DNA of 64,000 bases. It comes from a virus. Where the stretch lies: the IMG/VR virus record IMGVR_UViG_3300017767_000001, positions 30,591-94,590 of that record; one strand, given 5' to 3'. Below are positions 1 to 9,400 of the stretch, piece after piece; within the stretch, counting starts at the first letter, position 1, and each line of letters begins with the position of its first letter. The notes under the pieces are model-generated. The model was not told the DNA's origin, ran no database searches, and was given only the letters and a program-made list of their open reading frames with translations. The position numbers and the translations under genes were made by a program.

Positions 1-2
1 AG

Positions 3-1280
3 TCAGGCACTGAGAAGCTCGCAGAAGATCTGCGTAAAGAATTCCAAGCGGAGCAAGCTAACACCGCAGAAATTCTTGAAAAGTATAAAGCTGAGCTGGA
101 AGAAAAGTCAGTTGAACTTGAAGCTATGCATAACAGCAAGCGTCAGTTCTCTGATCGTTCTCAGCCGGGCGACCTTTCAGCAGGTGGCCGCGAAATCCTT
201 GAAGCAAAAATTCTTGGTAACTTGACTCGTAAGGGTTGGGAAACTGATTTTGCCCAAGGCGTAATTAACAAGTATGGTGTAGGTGTTGCTTCTGCAAGTA
301 ACATTGCTCCTCTTCTTGATATTGAAACTGCCACTCAATTTGAGCGGGAGCTTCTTCTTGAGTTGAAGGTTGCTAGTGCTTTCCGTGAAATTGCAGTAAA
401 TAGCACTAAGACTGTACTGCCCTTGATGCCTGACTCTGTAACAGCTACCTTCGGTAGTGGTTCTGAGGCAGATGAAACTAACTCTCCTGCAACCCTCCAG
501 GGTAATGCAAATGGTACTGCACAAGGTGGAGCTACTTTCAATGCGCTGCAGAAGACTATTACTGCTGCTCGTATGACTTCTACGTCATACATCACGAATG
601 ATACCGAAGAAAGCACTCTTGTTGCCCTTCTTCCTATGATTCGTGAAGGCATGGTTCGTGCACACGCTCGTGCTATGGACAAGATGTGTATTTCTGGTCA
701 CTCAGGTGCTGCAGGTCAAGCTGGTACTGGTTTGATTGGTGCATTTGGTACTTTCAGTAACTCACTGCTTGTTACTGGTACTGCTACTGCTGGTCTCACT
801 CAATCTGGTGCTGGTGCAGACTCACTGATTGGTCAAGACATTCTTCGTATGCGTTCAACTATGAAGAAGTATGGCTTGAACCCTGCAGATCTTATGCTCG
901 TTGTTTCTTACACTGCATACAATGATCTGCTCTCAGACATCAACTTCCAAGACGTAACGGAAGTTGGCAGCGATCTCGCTATCAAGCGAACTGGTGTTGT
1001 AGGTTCAATCTTTGCAATTCCAGTAGTCGTAGCTGATGATGCAGCTCTTGCAGTCGATAAGACTGTGAACCCTGCAACTGAGCCTTGCGCAATCCTTGTA
1101 AATGTTCCCAACTACATTATTCCTCGAATGAAGGGCGTAAGCCTGGAAACCGAGTACCAAGTTGGTAACCAGCGTACAGCAATCGTTGCTAGCCAATCTG
1201 TTGGCTTCGAAGAGCTCTTCGCAGGTGATGCCGCCACTGTCGGTCTGCCTGTCGCAATGTGCCGATACGCTAACAGCTAA
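3..1280 (+). CDS. Major capsid protein, HK97 fold (5' end outside window)
   Basis: The frame is open from the window edge, so the gene starts upstream; 425 residues are visible. The first 45 or so are charged and rich in Glu, Lys and Gln, as expected of the coiled-coil delta (scaffolding) domain that HK97-type capsid proteins carry before the maturation protease cut. The rest follows the phage_capsid family: an N-arm, then a long beta-rich body with the typical stretch in which Thr/Ser-rich strands lead into a helix with Glu, Arg and Met (about nt 560-690). The first ATG (126) lies inside the coiled coil and is not the start. It is followed by a hairpin terminator and then by connector genes, the usual head-gene order. 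The protease cut site cannot be placed by eye. Confidence 0.9.
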   Translation, partial: SGTEKLAEDLRKEFQAEQANTAEILEKYKAELEEKSVELEAMHNSKRQFSDRSQPGDLSAGGREILEAKILGNLTRKGWETDFAQGVINKYGVGVASASNIAPLLDIETATQFERELLLELKVASAFREIAVNSTKTVLPLMPDSVTATFGSGSEADETNSPATLQGNANGTAQGGATFNALQKTITAARMTSTSYITNDTEESTLVALLPMIREGMVRAHARAMDKMCISGHSGAAGQAGTGLIGAFGTFSNSLLVTGTATAGLTQSGAGADSLIGQDILRMRSTMKKYGLNPADLMLVVSYTAYNDLLSDINFQDVTEVGSDLAIKRTGVVGSIFAIPVVVADDAALAVDKTVNPATEPCAILVNVPNYIIPRMKGVSLETEYQVGNQRTAIVASQSVGFEELFAGDAATVGLPVAMCRYANS

Positions 1281-1295
1281 TAGCTAAGCTATTAA

Positions 1296-1324
1296 ACTGG
1301 GGTGGTTCGCCACCCCAAGTTTTT
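1296..1324 (+). terminator. Rho-independent terminator after the capsid gene
   Basis: A GGGGTGG / CCACCCC stem with a TTCG tetraloop, extended by ACT/AGT pairs with one bulged base, is followed by five T residues. It lies directly after the capsid stop codon and before the connector gene. No promoter is visible between it and the next gene. It probably acts as a partial terminator, keeping capsid mRNA more abundant than the downstream connector mRNA. Confidence 0.85.
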
Positions 1325-1336
1325 ACTAATTGACTT

Positions 1337-1909
1337 ATGGCAAATCTTATAACTTTAAAGCAGTTTAAAGACGCAGAAGGCATCCAAAGCCCAAAGGATG
1401 ACTATAAGATTACTCGCATTATTGATTCTGTGAGTGAATTAGTAAAAACTTATTGTGCAAACACTTTTGTAGACTTCTACTCTACAAATAAAGTAGAAGT
1501 TTTTAGCATGAATTGGGACAGTTATATTGTTCAATTAACAGAAAGCCCTGTGAATACTATTGTTTCTGTAGAAACTAGAGATCAACCAACTTTTGCATAT
1601 ACTATTTTGCCCACTGATAAGTGGTACTTAGAAACAGCAACAGATTCTGTAGTTTCTATTAATGGTACTGCTTTTTCTAATTGGCCTCGAGGAGTTGGAT
1701 CGGTAAAAATTACATATACTGCTGGGTATTCTTCCACTCCGTTAGATTTACAAATAGCAGTTATTGATTTAATTAACTACTATTTCAAAGATGAACATAA
1801 GACACGACGAACACTCTCCGGAGCAACAATGGAAAATGCTCCTAGTGGAGAAGGCAGAGGATTCCCCGATCATATTAAGAGAGTCTTGGATATGTACAAA
1901 AATTTCTAA
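1337..1909 (+). CDS. Head-tail connector (adaptor), gp6-like
   Basis: The 190-residue product resembles the phage gp6-like head-tail connector family (HK97 gp6 / SPP1 gp15 type). It is a mostly helical small protein that starts with a short helix after MANLITLKQF, and has a mid-protein Asp/Thr-rich region and a C-terminal helix with a LINYYF motif. These adaptors form a ring below the portal. Its position directly after the capsid gene fits. It ends in TAATG, overlapping the next start by one base, so the two are translationally coupled. No strong Shine-Dalgarno sequence precedes its ATG, which sits 13 bases after the upstream terminator's T-run. Identification rests on pattern and synteny. 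Confidence 0.75.
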   Translation: MANLITLKQFKDAEGIQSPKDDYKITRIIDSVSELVKTYCANTFVDFYSTNKVEVFSMNWDSYIVQLTESPVNTIVSVETRDQPTFAYTILPTDKWYLETATDSVVSINGTAFSNWPRGVGSVKITYTAGYSSTPLDLQIAVIDLINYYFKDEHKTRRTLSGATMENAPSGEGRGFPDHIKRVLDMYKNF

Positions 1910-3324
1910 TGGCAAAAAAAGATTTAGAAAAGTTAGCTGATGAACTCTTAGATCAACTTAAAAAAGATAATAGAGCATTCAGAGAACAAGTATCAGATAC
2001 TAGAACTCACTATCTCGCCTGCAGTGTGAAAAGCGTAAACAGACAAGTTATTCGCCAGTTAAAGAAAAGAACTTTTATTAAAGAAAAAATACCTGAAAGT
2101 ATAAAAAAGATTATAAGAGAAGAAGTTCCTAAATTAGTTACAGAGCTTCACTCTACTTTAACAGATACCCCCTCAATTAAAGTAACTTTTCAAGCAGCAT
2201 CAACTTCTGTGGATTTTGTTGCAATAATTGAACAAAGGAATACCGGAGGCTCCGTCTCAATTTATAACTATTTAAAGAAAAAGAAAGGAGATGCGCAAAA
2301 GCCTCTAGCGGAAGCACTAGATAAAGAGATTAAAAATTTAAATAGTCCCGATAAAGAAAGAGAAGGAACTTTTTCAAAGCCAAAGCCCGGAAAAGCAGGT
2401 AGAAAGGATAAGCCGTATAAATTTAATCCAAAAGCAGTATTATTAGATGTAGGACACATGGAAGGCGGAGCAATCGCAGAAGAAAGAGCTCGAGCTTTTA
2501 ATGATGTTCTTTTTCAATTTGATAATCAAAAGGCCGATAGTTTTGCAAGAGTTCATTTAAAGAAAATATTAAAAAAATACGGTATTAAAATAGTAAAGAT
2601 ACCGGTTGAAAACGAAAAAGGCGATCTAATTCATGAAGTTCGAGTAGAATTAGAAGCAACAAGTGTAAACGCATCAAAAGCAACGCTAGAAAAATCAGGT
2701 AGCATACAAAAAGCACTAGAGGAAATTGTAGATAGAACAGACTGGCCAAATCAAGAAGGATCAGACTCTCCTATAGAAATTGTAGCTAAAAAGTCACTAA
2801 ACTTATTTGCTCCAGAAGACGGAAAAACACGAAAATCTACTCGATCTAATTTTAAAAGACAAAAAATTAAAAATAAACCAGTTACTGCAAGAAGCAGAAC
2901 TCGTGAAAGAAAAATTAATAACGTAAAACCTTTTGTGGATAAATCAACAGTAGCAATGGGAGCAAAAAGCTCTCAAGGTGCACGAAGAAGAGCCGGAGTC
3001 AAAAGTTCAAGTGTACACTTACAAAAGCTTTTAGGTGTTTTAAATTCTCAGCTTCCTTCAATAGTAGCAGGGAACATGGGGCCGCCAAGACTATCAAATG
3101 TATCTGGTCGTTTTTCAAGATCCGTAAGAGCAACAGAGATTACGAGAACTCAAGGTGGCTTTCCTAGTATTGGGTATACTTATCAAAAAAGACCCTACGA
3201 CACATTTGAGGTTGGAGGTACACAAGGCTCGCCGGACTATGATCCTAGAAAATTGATAGATATGTCAATCCGGGAAGTAGCAGCAAGTTTTGCAATAGGA
3301 AGATTCTATACTAGGAGAGTATAA
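1909..3324 (+). CDS. Putative neck / head-tail joining protein
   Basis: The 471-residue product is very rich in Lys and Arg and I do not recognise it by family. It has a helical N-terminal part, a low-complexity basic middle (around residues 300-360) and a C-terminal segment of about 100 residues with Gly/Pro/Ser-rich loops that looks separately folded. The position between the gp6-like connector and the tail terminator is where siphophages encode the stopper or HK97 gp10-like neck protein, so a joining role is likely. It is much longer than those proteins (usually 100-180 residues), so it may be a fusion of a stopper domain with an extra basic domain. It shares TAATG junctions with both neighbours. 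Confidence 0.5.
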   Translation: MAKKDLEKLADELLDQLKKDNRAFREQVSDTRTHYLACSVKSVNRQVIRQLKKRTFIKEKIPESIKKIIREEVPKLVTELHSTLTDTPSIKVTFQAASTSVDFVAIIEQRNTGGSVSIYNYLKKKKGDAQKPLAEALDKEIKNLNSPDKEREGTFSKPKPGKAGRKDKPYKFNPKAVLLDVGHMEGGAIAEERARAFNDVLFQFDNQKADSFARVHLKKILKKYGIKIVKIPVENEKGDLIHEVRVELEATSVNASKATLEKSGSIQKALEEIVDRTDWPNQEGSDSPIEIVAKKSLNLFAPEDGKTRKSTRSNFKRQKIKNKPVTARSRTRERKINNVKPFVDKSTVAMGAKSSQGARRRAGVKSSSVHLQKLLGVLNSQLPSIVAGNMGPPRLSNVSGRFSRSVRATEITRTQGGFPSIGYTYQKRPYDTFEVGGTQGSPDYDPRKLIDMSIREVAASFAIGRFYTRRV

Positions 3325-3776
3325 TGGCGGCAAGAACATATACAACACGTAGGTCCGCTATCGTAGATGCACTAGTTGTAGAATTAAAGAAAATAAATCA
3401 AACCGGAGCATTTTTAAGTGATGTATATGATAATGTACATCCGCGCTTAAAGTTCTGGGATGAAGTAGATACTTTTCCTGCAATACACTTAAATGCAGGA
3501 TCAGAAACAAGAGAATATCAAGGTGGTGGATACAAAGATAGGTTTTTAAACATTACTATCCGCTGTTATGTAAAAGAAACGGATGCTGTTACTGCTTTAG
3601 ACCAGCTTTTGGAAGATGTAGAAACTGTGGTAGAGAGCAATGGCAGATTAGCTTATATTGATAGGCAAGGAGTAACACAAACAACTCACGATATTATTAT
3701 TCTCAGTATTGATACTGATGAAGGAGTTCTTGAACCTTTTGGTGTAGCGGAGATGCAGCTTCAGGTTCAATACTAG
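3324..3776 (+). CDS. Tail terminator protein
   Basis: The 150-residue product has the size and layout of siphophage tail terminators (lambda gpU / HK97 gp10-neighbour type). It has an N-terminal helix with a VDALVVELKK pattern, a central beta region with FPAIHLNAGSE, a helix with ALDQLLEDVETVV, and a final strand ending in LQVQY. Such proteins cap the tail tube as a hexamer and bind the head connector. It lies between the neck gene and the tube gene as expected and overlaps the previous stop by one base. A 60-base gap follows. Confidence 0.7.
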   Translation: MAARTYTTRRSAIVDALVVELKKINQTGAFLSDVYDNVHPRLKFWDEVDTFPAIHLNAGSETREYQGGGYKDRFLNITIRCYVKETDAVTALDQLLEDVETVVESNGRLAYIDRQGVTQTTHDIIILSIDTDEGVLEPFGVAEMQLQVQY

Positions 3777-3836
3777 AAACGGCAGGCAGGAGCAAAGGCT
3801 CACGTCCTAGCCCTTTCAATCTCTAGGAGACATGCT

Positions 3837-5507
3837 ATGGCAGAACAATTATATTTTAGCAGAGACTCGAAACTTTACATCGAATTTGATGATCAATTAT
3901 GGGAAATTCCCGTACTAGATGGTTTCAGTTTCTCACAGTCTACCAATCAGTCGGAAATTTCTCTTTCAGAAATGCAAGGTTTCGACGGATTGAGCCGACG
4001 AGGTAATAGGGTATTTACAGACTCTCTGGCACCCGCAGAGTGGTCCTTTAGTACTTATGTTCGACCTTATACGAACAACACAACTAACGAACACCATGCA
4101 GTAGAAGAAGCTCTCTGGGCAGTAATGGCTGGAGCAGATAAGCATATTATTTCTAGCGCAGGCGGTGGTTTAGTCGAAGGTGCAGGAGGCAGCAATACTA
4201 CTGTCGCTGCAGCTTCAAGCATCAGTGGAGCTACTGCAGGCACCTATACTATTAATAGCGGTATGGCAGGCCTTACATATAGTGGAGGCTCTGCCCCCAA
4301 TCCTCAAGGTTGGGAAGTAGATATTGTAATGACCGCAAGTGCTGTAGGAGCAGTTACAGTAATTTCTGGCGGCGCAAGCTGGACAGCAAATGAAACCGTT
4401 ACTATTCCGTCCGCTCTTATTGGTGGAGGAGGTAATGTAGTTCTTACCGCAGATGCAGTAACTAACACAGCAGGTGCAAGTTTTTATAGAAGTGTAAACT
4501 CAGATAAAAACTCTACTTTTGGTCCTGCAGTAATGGAACCTTCTTCTACTACAGTTGGATCTCTTATTAACTTTGGCCAGTCTAACCGAGCGGTACTTGC
4601 AACTTGTAATCTTTACTTTGTAATGGAAACAAGTACTTCAAACCCAATGGTTTATAAGCTCGAAGCAGCAGCATTTAACGAAGCCTCCATTGATTTTGAG
4701 GTAGATGGTATTGCAACTATTAACTGGTCTGGGTTTGCAAAGCAGGTTATTGACCTTCAGTCAAAAGGTTTTGTACAAGTAGTAAATACAAGTACAAAAA
4801 CTGCTTCAGGCGTATTCGGAGCGGCTACTGCTCTCAAGCATAAGGGAGTAGCTCTAAACTCTGCGGACGGCTTTCGGCTATATCTAGGAAACGATGGAGA
4901 TGGCGGTGAAGTTGCTGCACCCGCATCTGGCGCTACAGCAGCGACAGAAGCAGTAGAGTCTTTTGACAAGGGTGTAACTGCAACAACTACCTTTATTCGA
5001 AATCGTTTGACTCAGCTTCTTTGTGTTACTGCTGACACAAATGAATTCCCTTCTGGCTCTTACAATCTTACGTTGACAGGTGGAAATGTTACTATTTCAA
5101 ATAATATTTCATACTTGGTGCCAGAAGAGCTAGGTTCTGTAAACGTTCCAATTGAGCACGTAACAGGTGGTCGTACAGCGAATGGAAGCTTTACTTGTTA
5201 CTTGACCCTCGATACCGATTCAGGTAATAATGGAACTTCTGTAGAACTGTTTAATGATATGACAACTACAGGTGGCGGCTTGGATAAAGTTGTAAACGAC
5301 TTTGATGTAACTTTCCAAATTGGTGGTAATGTTGCAGGAACTCCAAGACTTGATGTTAAAATTCCTAAGTGTCACATTGACGTACCAACTCACTCTATTG
5401 AAGATGTTATTTCAGTTGAGACTAACTTTGGTGCATATACTACGGACTTTAACGTGGCTAATGAAGTTCAGTTGGCTTACCATGGAGACACCGCTAATAA
5501 GCTGTAA
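3837..5507 (+). CDS. Major tail tube protein with an inserted beta-rich domain
   Basis: The 556-residue product sits between the tail terminator and the tail chaperone, the conserved place for the tube protein. The first 100 residues (Ser/Gln-rich strands, then a helix near HHAVEEALWAVM) look like the tube N-terminal core. Core-like sequence resumes after about residue 215 and continues to the C terminus. Residues 118-215 form a Gly/Ala/Thr-rich segment with repeated strand patterns such as GAVTVISGGASWTANETV. This looks like an inserted or decorating domain, since tube proteins are usually much shorter. A clear AGGAG precedes the ATG. A terminator follows 15 bases after the stop. Confidence 0.75.
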   Translation: MAEQLYFSRDSKLYIEFDDQLWEIPVLDGFSFSQSTNQSEISLSEMQGFDGLSRRGNRVFTDSLAPAEWSFSTYVRPYTNNTTNEHHAVEEALWAVMAGADKHIISSAGGGLVEGAGGSNTTVAAASSISGATAGTYTINSGMAGLTYSGGSAPNPQGWEVDIVMTASAVGAVTVISGGASWTANETVTIPSALIGGGGNVVLTADAVTNTAGASFYRSVNSDKNSTFGPAVMEPSSTTVGSLINFGQSNRAVLATCNLYFVMETSTSNPMVYKLEAAAFNEASIDFEVDGIATINWSGFAKQVIDLQSKGFVQVVNTSTKTASGVFGAATALKHKGVALNSADGFRLYLGNDGDGGEVAAPASGATAATEAVESFDKGVTATTTFIRNRLTQLLCVTADTNEFPSGSYNLTLTGGNVTISNNISYLVPEELGSVNVPIEHVTGGRTANGSFTCYLTLDTDSGNNGTSVELFNDMTTTGGGLDKVVNDFDVTFQIGGNVAGTPRLDVKIPKCHIDVPTHSIEDVISVETNFGAYTTDFNVANEVQLAYHGDTANKL

Positions 5508-5522
5508 AGTTATACTTTTGAC

Positions 5523-5550
5523 AAAAACCCGCTTCGGCGGGTTTTTCTTT
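5523..5550 (+). terminator. Rho-independent terminator after the tail tube gene
   Basis: AAAAACCCGC and GCGGGTTTTT form a perfect stem around a TTCG tetraloop, followed by a C and further T residues. It ends the head/connector/tube transcription unit just upstream of a new promoter. Confidence 0.95.
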
Positions 5551-5570
5551 TATCCTTTCAAAAAAAGTTC

Positions 5571-5599
5571 TTGACTTTTTAGCTCTCCTCCCTTATAAT
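5571..5599 (+). promoter_or_regulatory. Sigma70-type promoter for the tail module
   Basis: TTGACT (5571-5576) and TATAAT (5594-5599) are separated by exactly 17 bases. The site lies between a terminator and the tail chaperone start (5636). An AAGGA ribosome-binding site follows at 5623-5627. Confidence 0.88.
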
Positions 5600-5635
5600 T
5601 ACAAAATATAAATTTATTTAAAAAGGAACCAAAAA

Positions 5636-6067
5636 ATGTCCGATTCACCAGTATCGCTCGCCAGTCTTATGACTGCAAGTAAAACCGTAGCTATTGATTT
5701 TCCTGGCTATAATGGCACACAAGTCTCTCTCTGCTATCTAGCTAGAGAAGAGCTGCTAAAACTTCGAAAACGTTGTGTTACCACAAAGTTTGACAAGAAA
5801 ACTCGCCAGCCAGAAGAATCTTTAGACGAAGAAAAATTTATTGTAGAATACTGTAAAGCTGTTATTAAAGGATGGTCAGGCTTAAAATATCGTTACCTAG
5901 AAGAGCTTCTTTTGGTAGATGTAGGAGACCTTGACCCCGAGGACACGCTTCCATATACACAAGACAATGCCGAGCTTTTGATGAAAAACTCAAATGTATT
6001 TGACAGTTGGGTTACGGAGGCCGTAGGAGATCTTGAAAATTTTACTGGGAACAAATCGCCCGAATAG
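5636..6067 (+). CDS. Tail assembly chaperone, short (G-type) product
   Basis: The 143-residue acidic product is encoded immediately upstream of the tape measure gene, where siphophages encode the G / G-T chaperones that coat the tape measure during tube assembly. It has an AAGGA site 8 bases before the ATG and its own promoter. Near its 3' end, codons AAT TTT preceded by A form a -1 slippery heptamer (6037-6043). Ribosomes that do not slip end at the TAG at 6065. Typical G proteins are about 130-150 residues. Family sequence identity is low across phages, so the call rests on position plus the frameshift arrangement. Confidence 0.85.
   Translation: MSDSPVSLASLMTASKTVAIDFPGYNGTQVSLCYLAREELLKLRKRCVTTKFDKKTRQPEESLDEEKFIVEYCKAVIKGWSGLKYRYLEELLLVDVGDLDPEDTLPYTQDNAELLMKNSNVFDSWVTEAVGDLENFTGNKSPE
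6037..6043 (+). other. Programmed -1 ribosomal frameshift site, A_AAT_TTT
   Basis: In the chaperone frame the codons read GAA AAT TTT. The heptamer A AAT TTT fits X_XXY_YYZ exactly, so both tRNAs can re-pair one base back as AAA and TTT. The -1 frame has a stop at 6034-6036 directly before the heptamer and is then open to 6471. The zero frame ends at 6065-6067. The only window where a productive shift is possible is therefore about 30 bases long and contains this heptamer. No strong downstream hairpin is obvious by eye. Confidence 0.9.
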
Positions 6068-6471
6068 AGTCTTTACTAGAAAGATTTATTCGGGAAGCAG
6101 ATTCTAAACTAGATGTTGAAAAATATTTAGCTGTCTGTGAACAATTAGGGCAAGAACCTGATCCCTCCAAAATGCCGCTCAACCCTTCTGATTTTCCAGA
6201 AGAGGTTCAAGTGGCATTTTTTATGTTTAGCCTTCTCCCGGAACACTGGGAAGGAATGAGTGGAACATATATGGGAAAGTATTGGGACGGAATAGAATAC
6301 TTTTTTAACTTGTATGAAGTAGACGATAGAAAAACAATACTTTATATAATGAAACTTTACGAAAGTAAACTAGTAAACTACAGAGCAGAACAAGCAGAAA
6401 TAAAACGTAAAAACGAAGCACGAAAAGCAAAAAGCGGTGGAAAACATTACACCCATAATGTAAAAGGCTAA
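6043..6471 (+). CDS. Tail assembly chaperone, frameshift extension (T-type domain)
   Basis: This is the -1 frame continuation of the upstream chaperone. It has no start of its own at its beginning. Reading from the shift point gives YWEQIARIESLLERF and onward through the first internal ATG (6172) to a TAA at 6469-6471, adding 142 residues for a fusion of about 278. It is rich in aromatic and charged residues, with a basic C terminus. In lambda the G-T fusion binds the tape measure through the T domain, while G-type product is in excess. The TAA overlaps the tape measure ATG by one base. An ATG at 6172 would give a 99-residue protein, but the conserved-looking sequence extends well upstream of it. 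Confidence 0.87.
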   Translation, partial: YWEQIARIESLLERFIREADSKLDVEKYLAVCEQLGQEPDPSKMPLNPSDFPEEVQVAFFMFSLLPEHWEGMSGTYMGKYWDGIEYFFNLYEVDDRKTILYIMKLYESKLVNYRAEQAEIKRKNEARKAKSGGKHYTHNVKG

Positions 6472-9400
6472 TGGCGAAAAAAATTCAAATTGATATTGAA
6501 GTCAACGGCAAAATGCAGAAAGTTACAATGTCTGCAAAAAAGCTACGCAAACAGTTAGATGCAATAGATAATGCACAAACTGATGTATCTAAATCATCTC
6601 GTGATACTAGTCGAAACATGCAGGGACTAAGTAAGCGAACTTCAAATACTACAAAAGAATTTTCAAAAATGCAACAAGGAATGGGAGGCATTGTAGGTGT
6701 ATATGCTACAATTGCTGCCCAGGTCTTTGCTGTATCTGCCGCTTTTCAATTCTTAAAAGATGCAAGTGACGTATCGAATCTAATTGCTGGTCAAAAAGCT
6801 CTTGGCGCTGTAACAGGCGTAGCTTATCAAACTATAACACAATCTGTAAGAGATGCAACATTGGGGCAGCTTTCATTTGCAGAAGCATCTAGAGCTACTG
6901 CAATTGGTATGGCTTCTGGTCTAAGTCCAACACAGCTCGAAGGATTGGCAAAAGCAGCAAAAAATGCTTCAATAACTTTGGGACGAGATCTTACAGACTC
7001 CTTTAACCGTTTGGTGCGAGGTACTACAAAAGCAGAGCCAGAACTGCTGGATGAATTAGGTATTGTTCTTAGATTGGACACTGCTTTAGGCAAATACGCA
7101 GACTCAATAGGCGTAGCTGTAAACGAGCTGTCTGCCTTCCAAAGAAGCCAAGCTGTAGCAAATGAAGTATTGTCACAGGCAGAAGATAAGTTTGGCGCCG
7201 TCGAAGAAATATTAGATCCTTCGGTTGCTTCCTTGAATAGATTTATAAATAGTTTTGACAATCTTATTAATACACTAAAAGTAGGTCTTATTGATAATTT
7301 AAGACCTGTTTTCGATTTTTTATCTGAGAATACTGCAGCTCTTGTAGGTGCTTTGACTCTTTTTGCATTGCCTATATTAAGAACAATACTTCCAAACTTT
7401 AAAGCATGGGAAGAGACAGCTACAAAAACATTTGATAACCAGCAAAAGGGATTAAAAGAATTAAATGATCAAATAAAATCATATGAAATTGATCTGAAAA
7501 AAGCATCAAAGACCCAACAAGATTTCGAAAGAGAAACCGCTGCAGCAGCAACAAGAGCAGTTAAAGAGTCTAAAACCAAAATGACTAGAGGCGAGCAAAG
7601 CGGTATGATGTTCCTTACTGGCCAAGGAAAACAAGACCGAGTAGCTGCTGCAAATGCAAAGAAAATTCTTGATAATGCAGAGGCACAACTCAAGTTAAGT
7701 GCGGATAAAAGAACAAGTATTTTAAGAAAGATGAATGCTCAGCAGCTTACTGACATGAGGGCTTCTTATAACTTAAGAATGGCCATCATAGAAGAGCAAA
7801 ATATTGGACTACTTACTGAAGCAGAAAAAATAGAACTGATGGAGAAGAAAAAAGAAGCAGAGACTAAAGCAAGATCTGGGCGCATGGGTAGGTTTATGAC
7901 TACCGCAGCAAAAAATATTGCCAGAGGAATAAATGCTGCATTTATGGCGGCAGGTATCCTGGGTCTTATCTCAATGGTTTTTTCACTTGGACAAGAGCTT
8001 TATAATGCTCTTTTTCCTGCTTCAGAGGAAATGAAAAGATTGCAATCTGAGCTCGACTCGACAACAGATAAGTTTGAAACTTTAGCGTCTGAAATTGATC
8101 GTATGGGGGATGCTCTGCGTTCTGACAAAGTCAATTTAATAGATAAAGTTGTAATATTAGGTAATGCTGCAAATTCTGCAGACTTAAAAGCTTTGATAGA
8201 CGATTTCACAATGCTAGAGGCTGCCAGTAAAGGTACCGATGCAAATACGGCAGCAACAACAGAAGCATTTAACTCTTTGCTAAGTGAAATATCTGAACTA
8301 TCTCCTGAGTTGGGAAGATTATCAAAAGCATATGCAGAAGGAGGGGACACTCAAGAAGAGGCAGGTAAAAAACTAAAAAATTATACCGAAAAGTTAATTG
8401 AGTCAGGTCAAGCAGTAAAAACACTTCCAGCAGCAACAGAAGCGGTAACACGAGAAATCACTAAACTTGCAGAAGCTACTCAAGAGGTAACTTCAATATC
8501 TGCTCTTGGAAGAGCTACACAAGCTCAAGCAGAAAAAAGTGCAGCCATTGTAGCAGGTGCAGAAGCAGCCCTCGGGATAGAAAAAGAACTACTAACTGCA
8601 GACCGAGAAAGATTAGCTGTTTTGCAGAAAAAAGCGAAAGCAGGACAAGTAGGAAGAAGGGGCCAGCAGCAGCGTAGGGGCGCTAAAGCTGCCTCTGCGG
8701 CTTTACAGACAGAAATTGCAGCTCTCGAAGCTGCAATTAAAAAAGATGGCAGACGTTTAGAGGCGCAACAAGCCAGGAATGACGAAATACAAGCGTTTAA
8801 TACATTAATTCAAGAATCTATTGCAACTGAGAAAGAAGCATTTGATAAGGCAAATACAAAACAATTAAAATCGAATTCGTTAAGAAATGCAGGTTTAACT
8901 TTACAAGGTAAGCTAAACAATGTTACTGCAGGCGTACTGGCATCAGAAGTAAAAAGAGACAAAATACTTGCTTCACAGAGAGTAACACAAGAAGCCTTAA
9001 ACCGAGCCGTAGCAGATACCGAGAACGATTTAGCACAGCAATCAATACCAAGATTACAACGACAGTTAGAGTTAGATAAACTTGCAACTTCAGAAGCAAA
9101 CACTCAATTAAAAATTGAACAAGATAACGCTGCTTTACAACGAGCACTCTTGCCTATTCAAGAAAAGCAGTTTGCACTGTCTGCTGATACAGCATTAGTC
9201 AGTGCACAACAACAAATTAATAAGCAGCTTCAAGATGAAATAAAAGCGCGATCGCAAATCTTAGATCTCGTACTAGATCAAGAAAAGAAATCTTTTGAAT
9301 TAGAAGCAAGAATAAAAAAGCAAGAAAATCCCTTCTTTAACGAAGAAAGATTTTTAGCAGAAAAAAATCTTGCATTTGCACAAAAAATGGCAGTAGAAAA

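Noticed and set aside
6172-6471. Independent 99-residue gene starting at the ATG at 6172
   Set aside because: Sensible protein sequence continues upstream to the slippery site, and the ATG has no ribosome-binding site, so this is the T-type frameshift extension.
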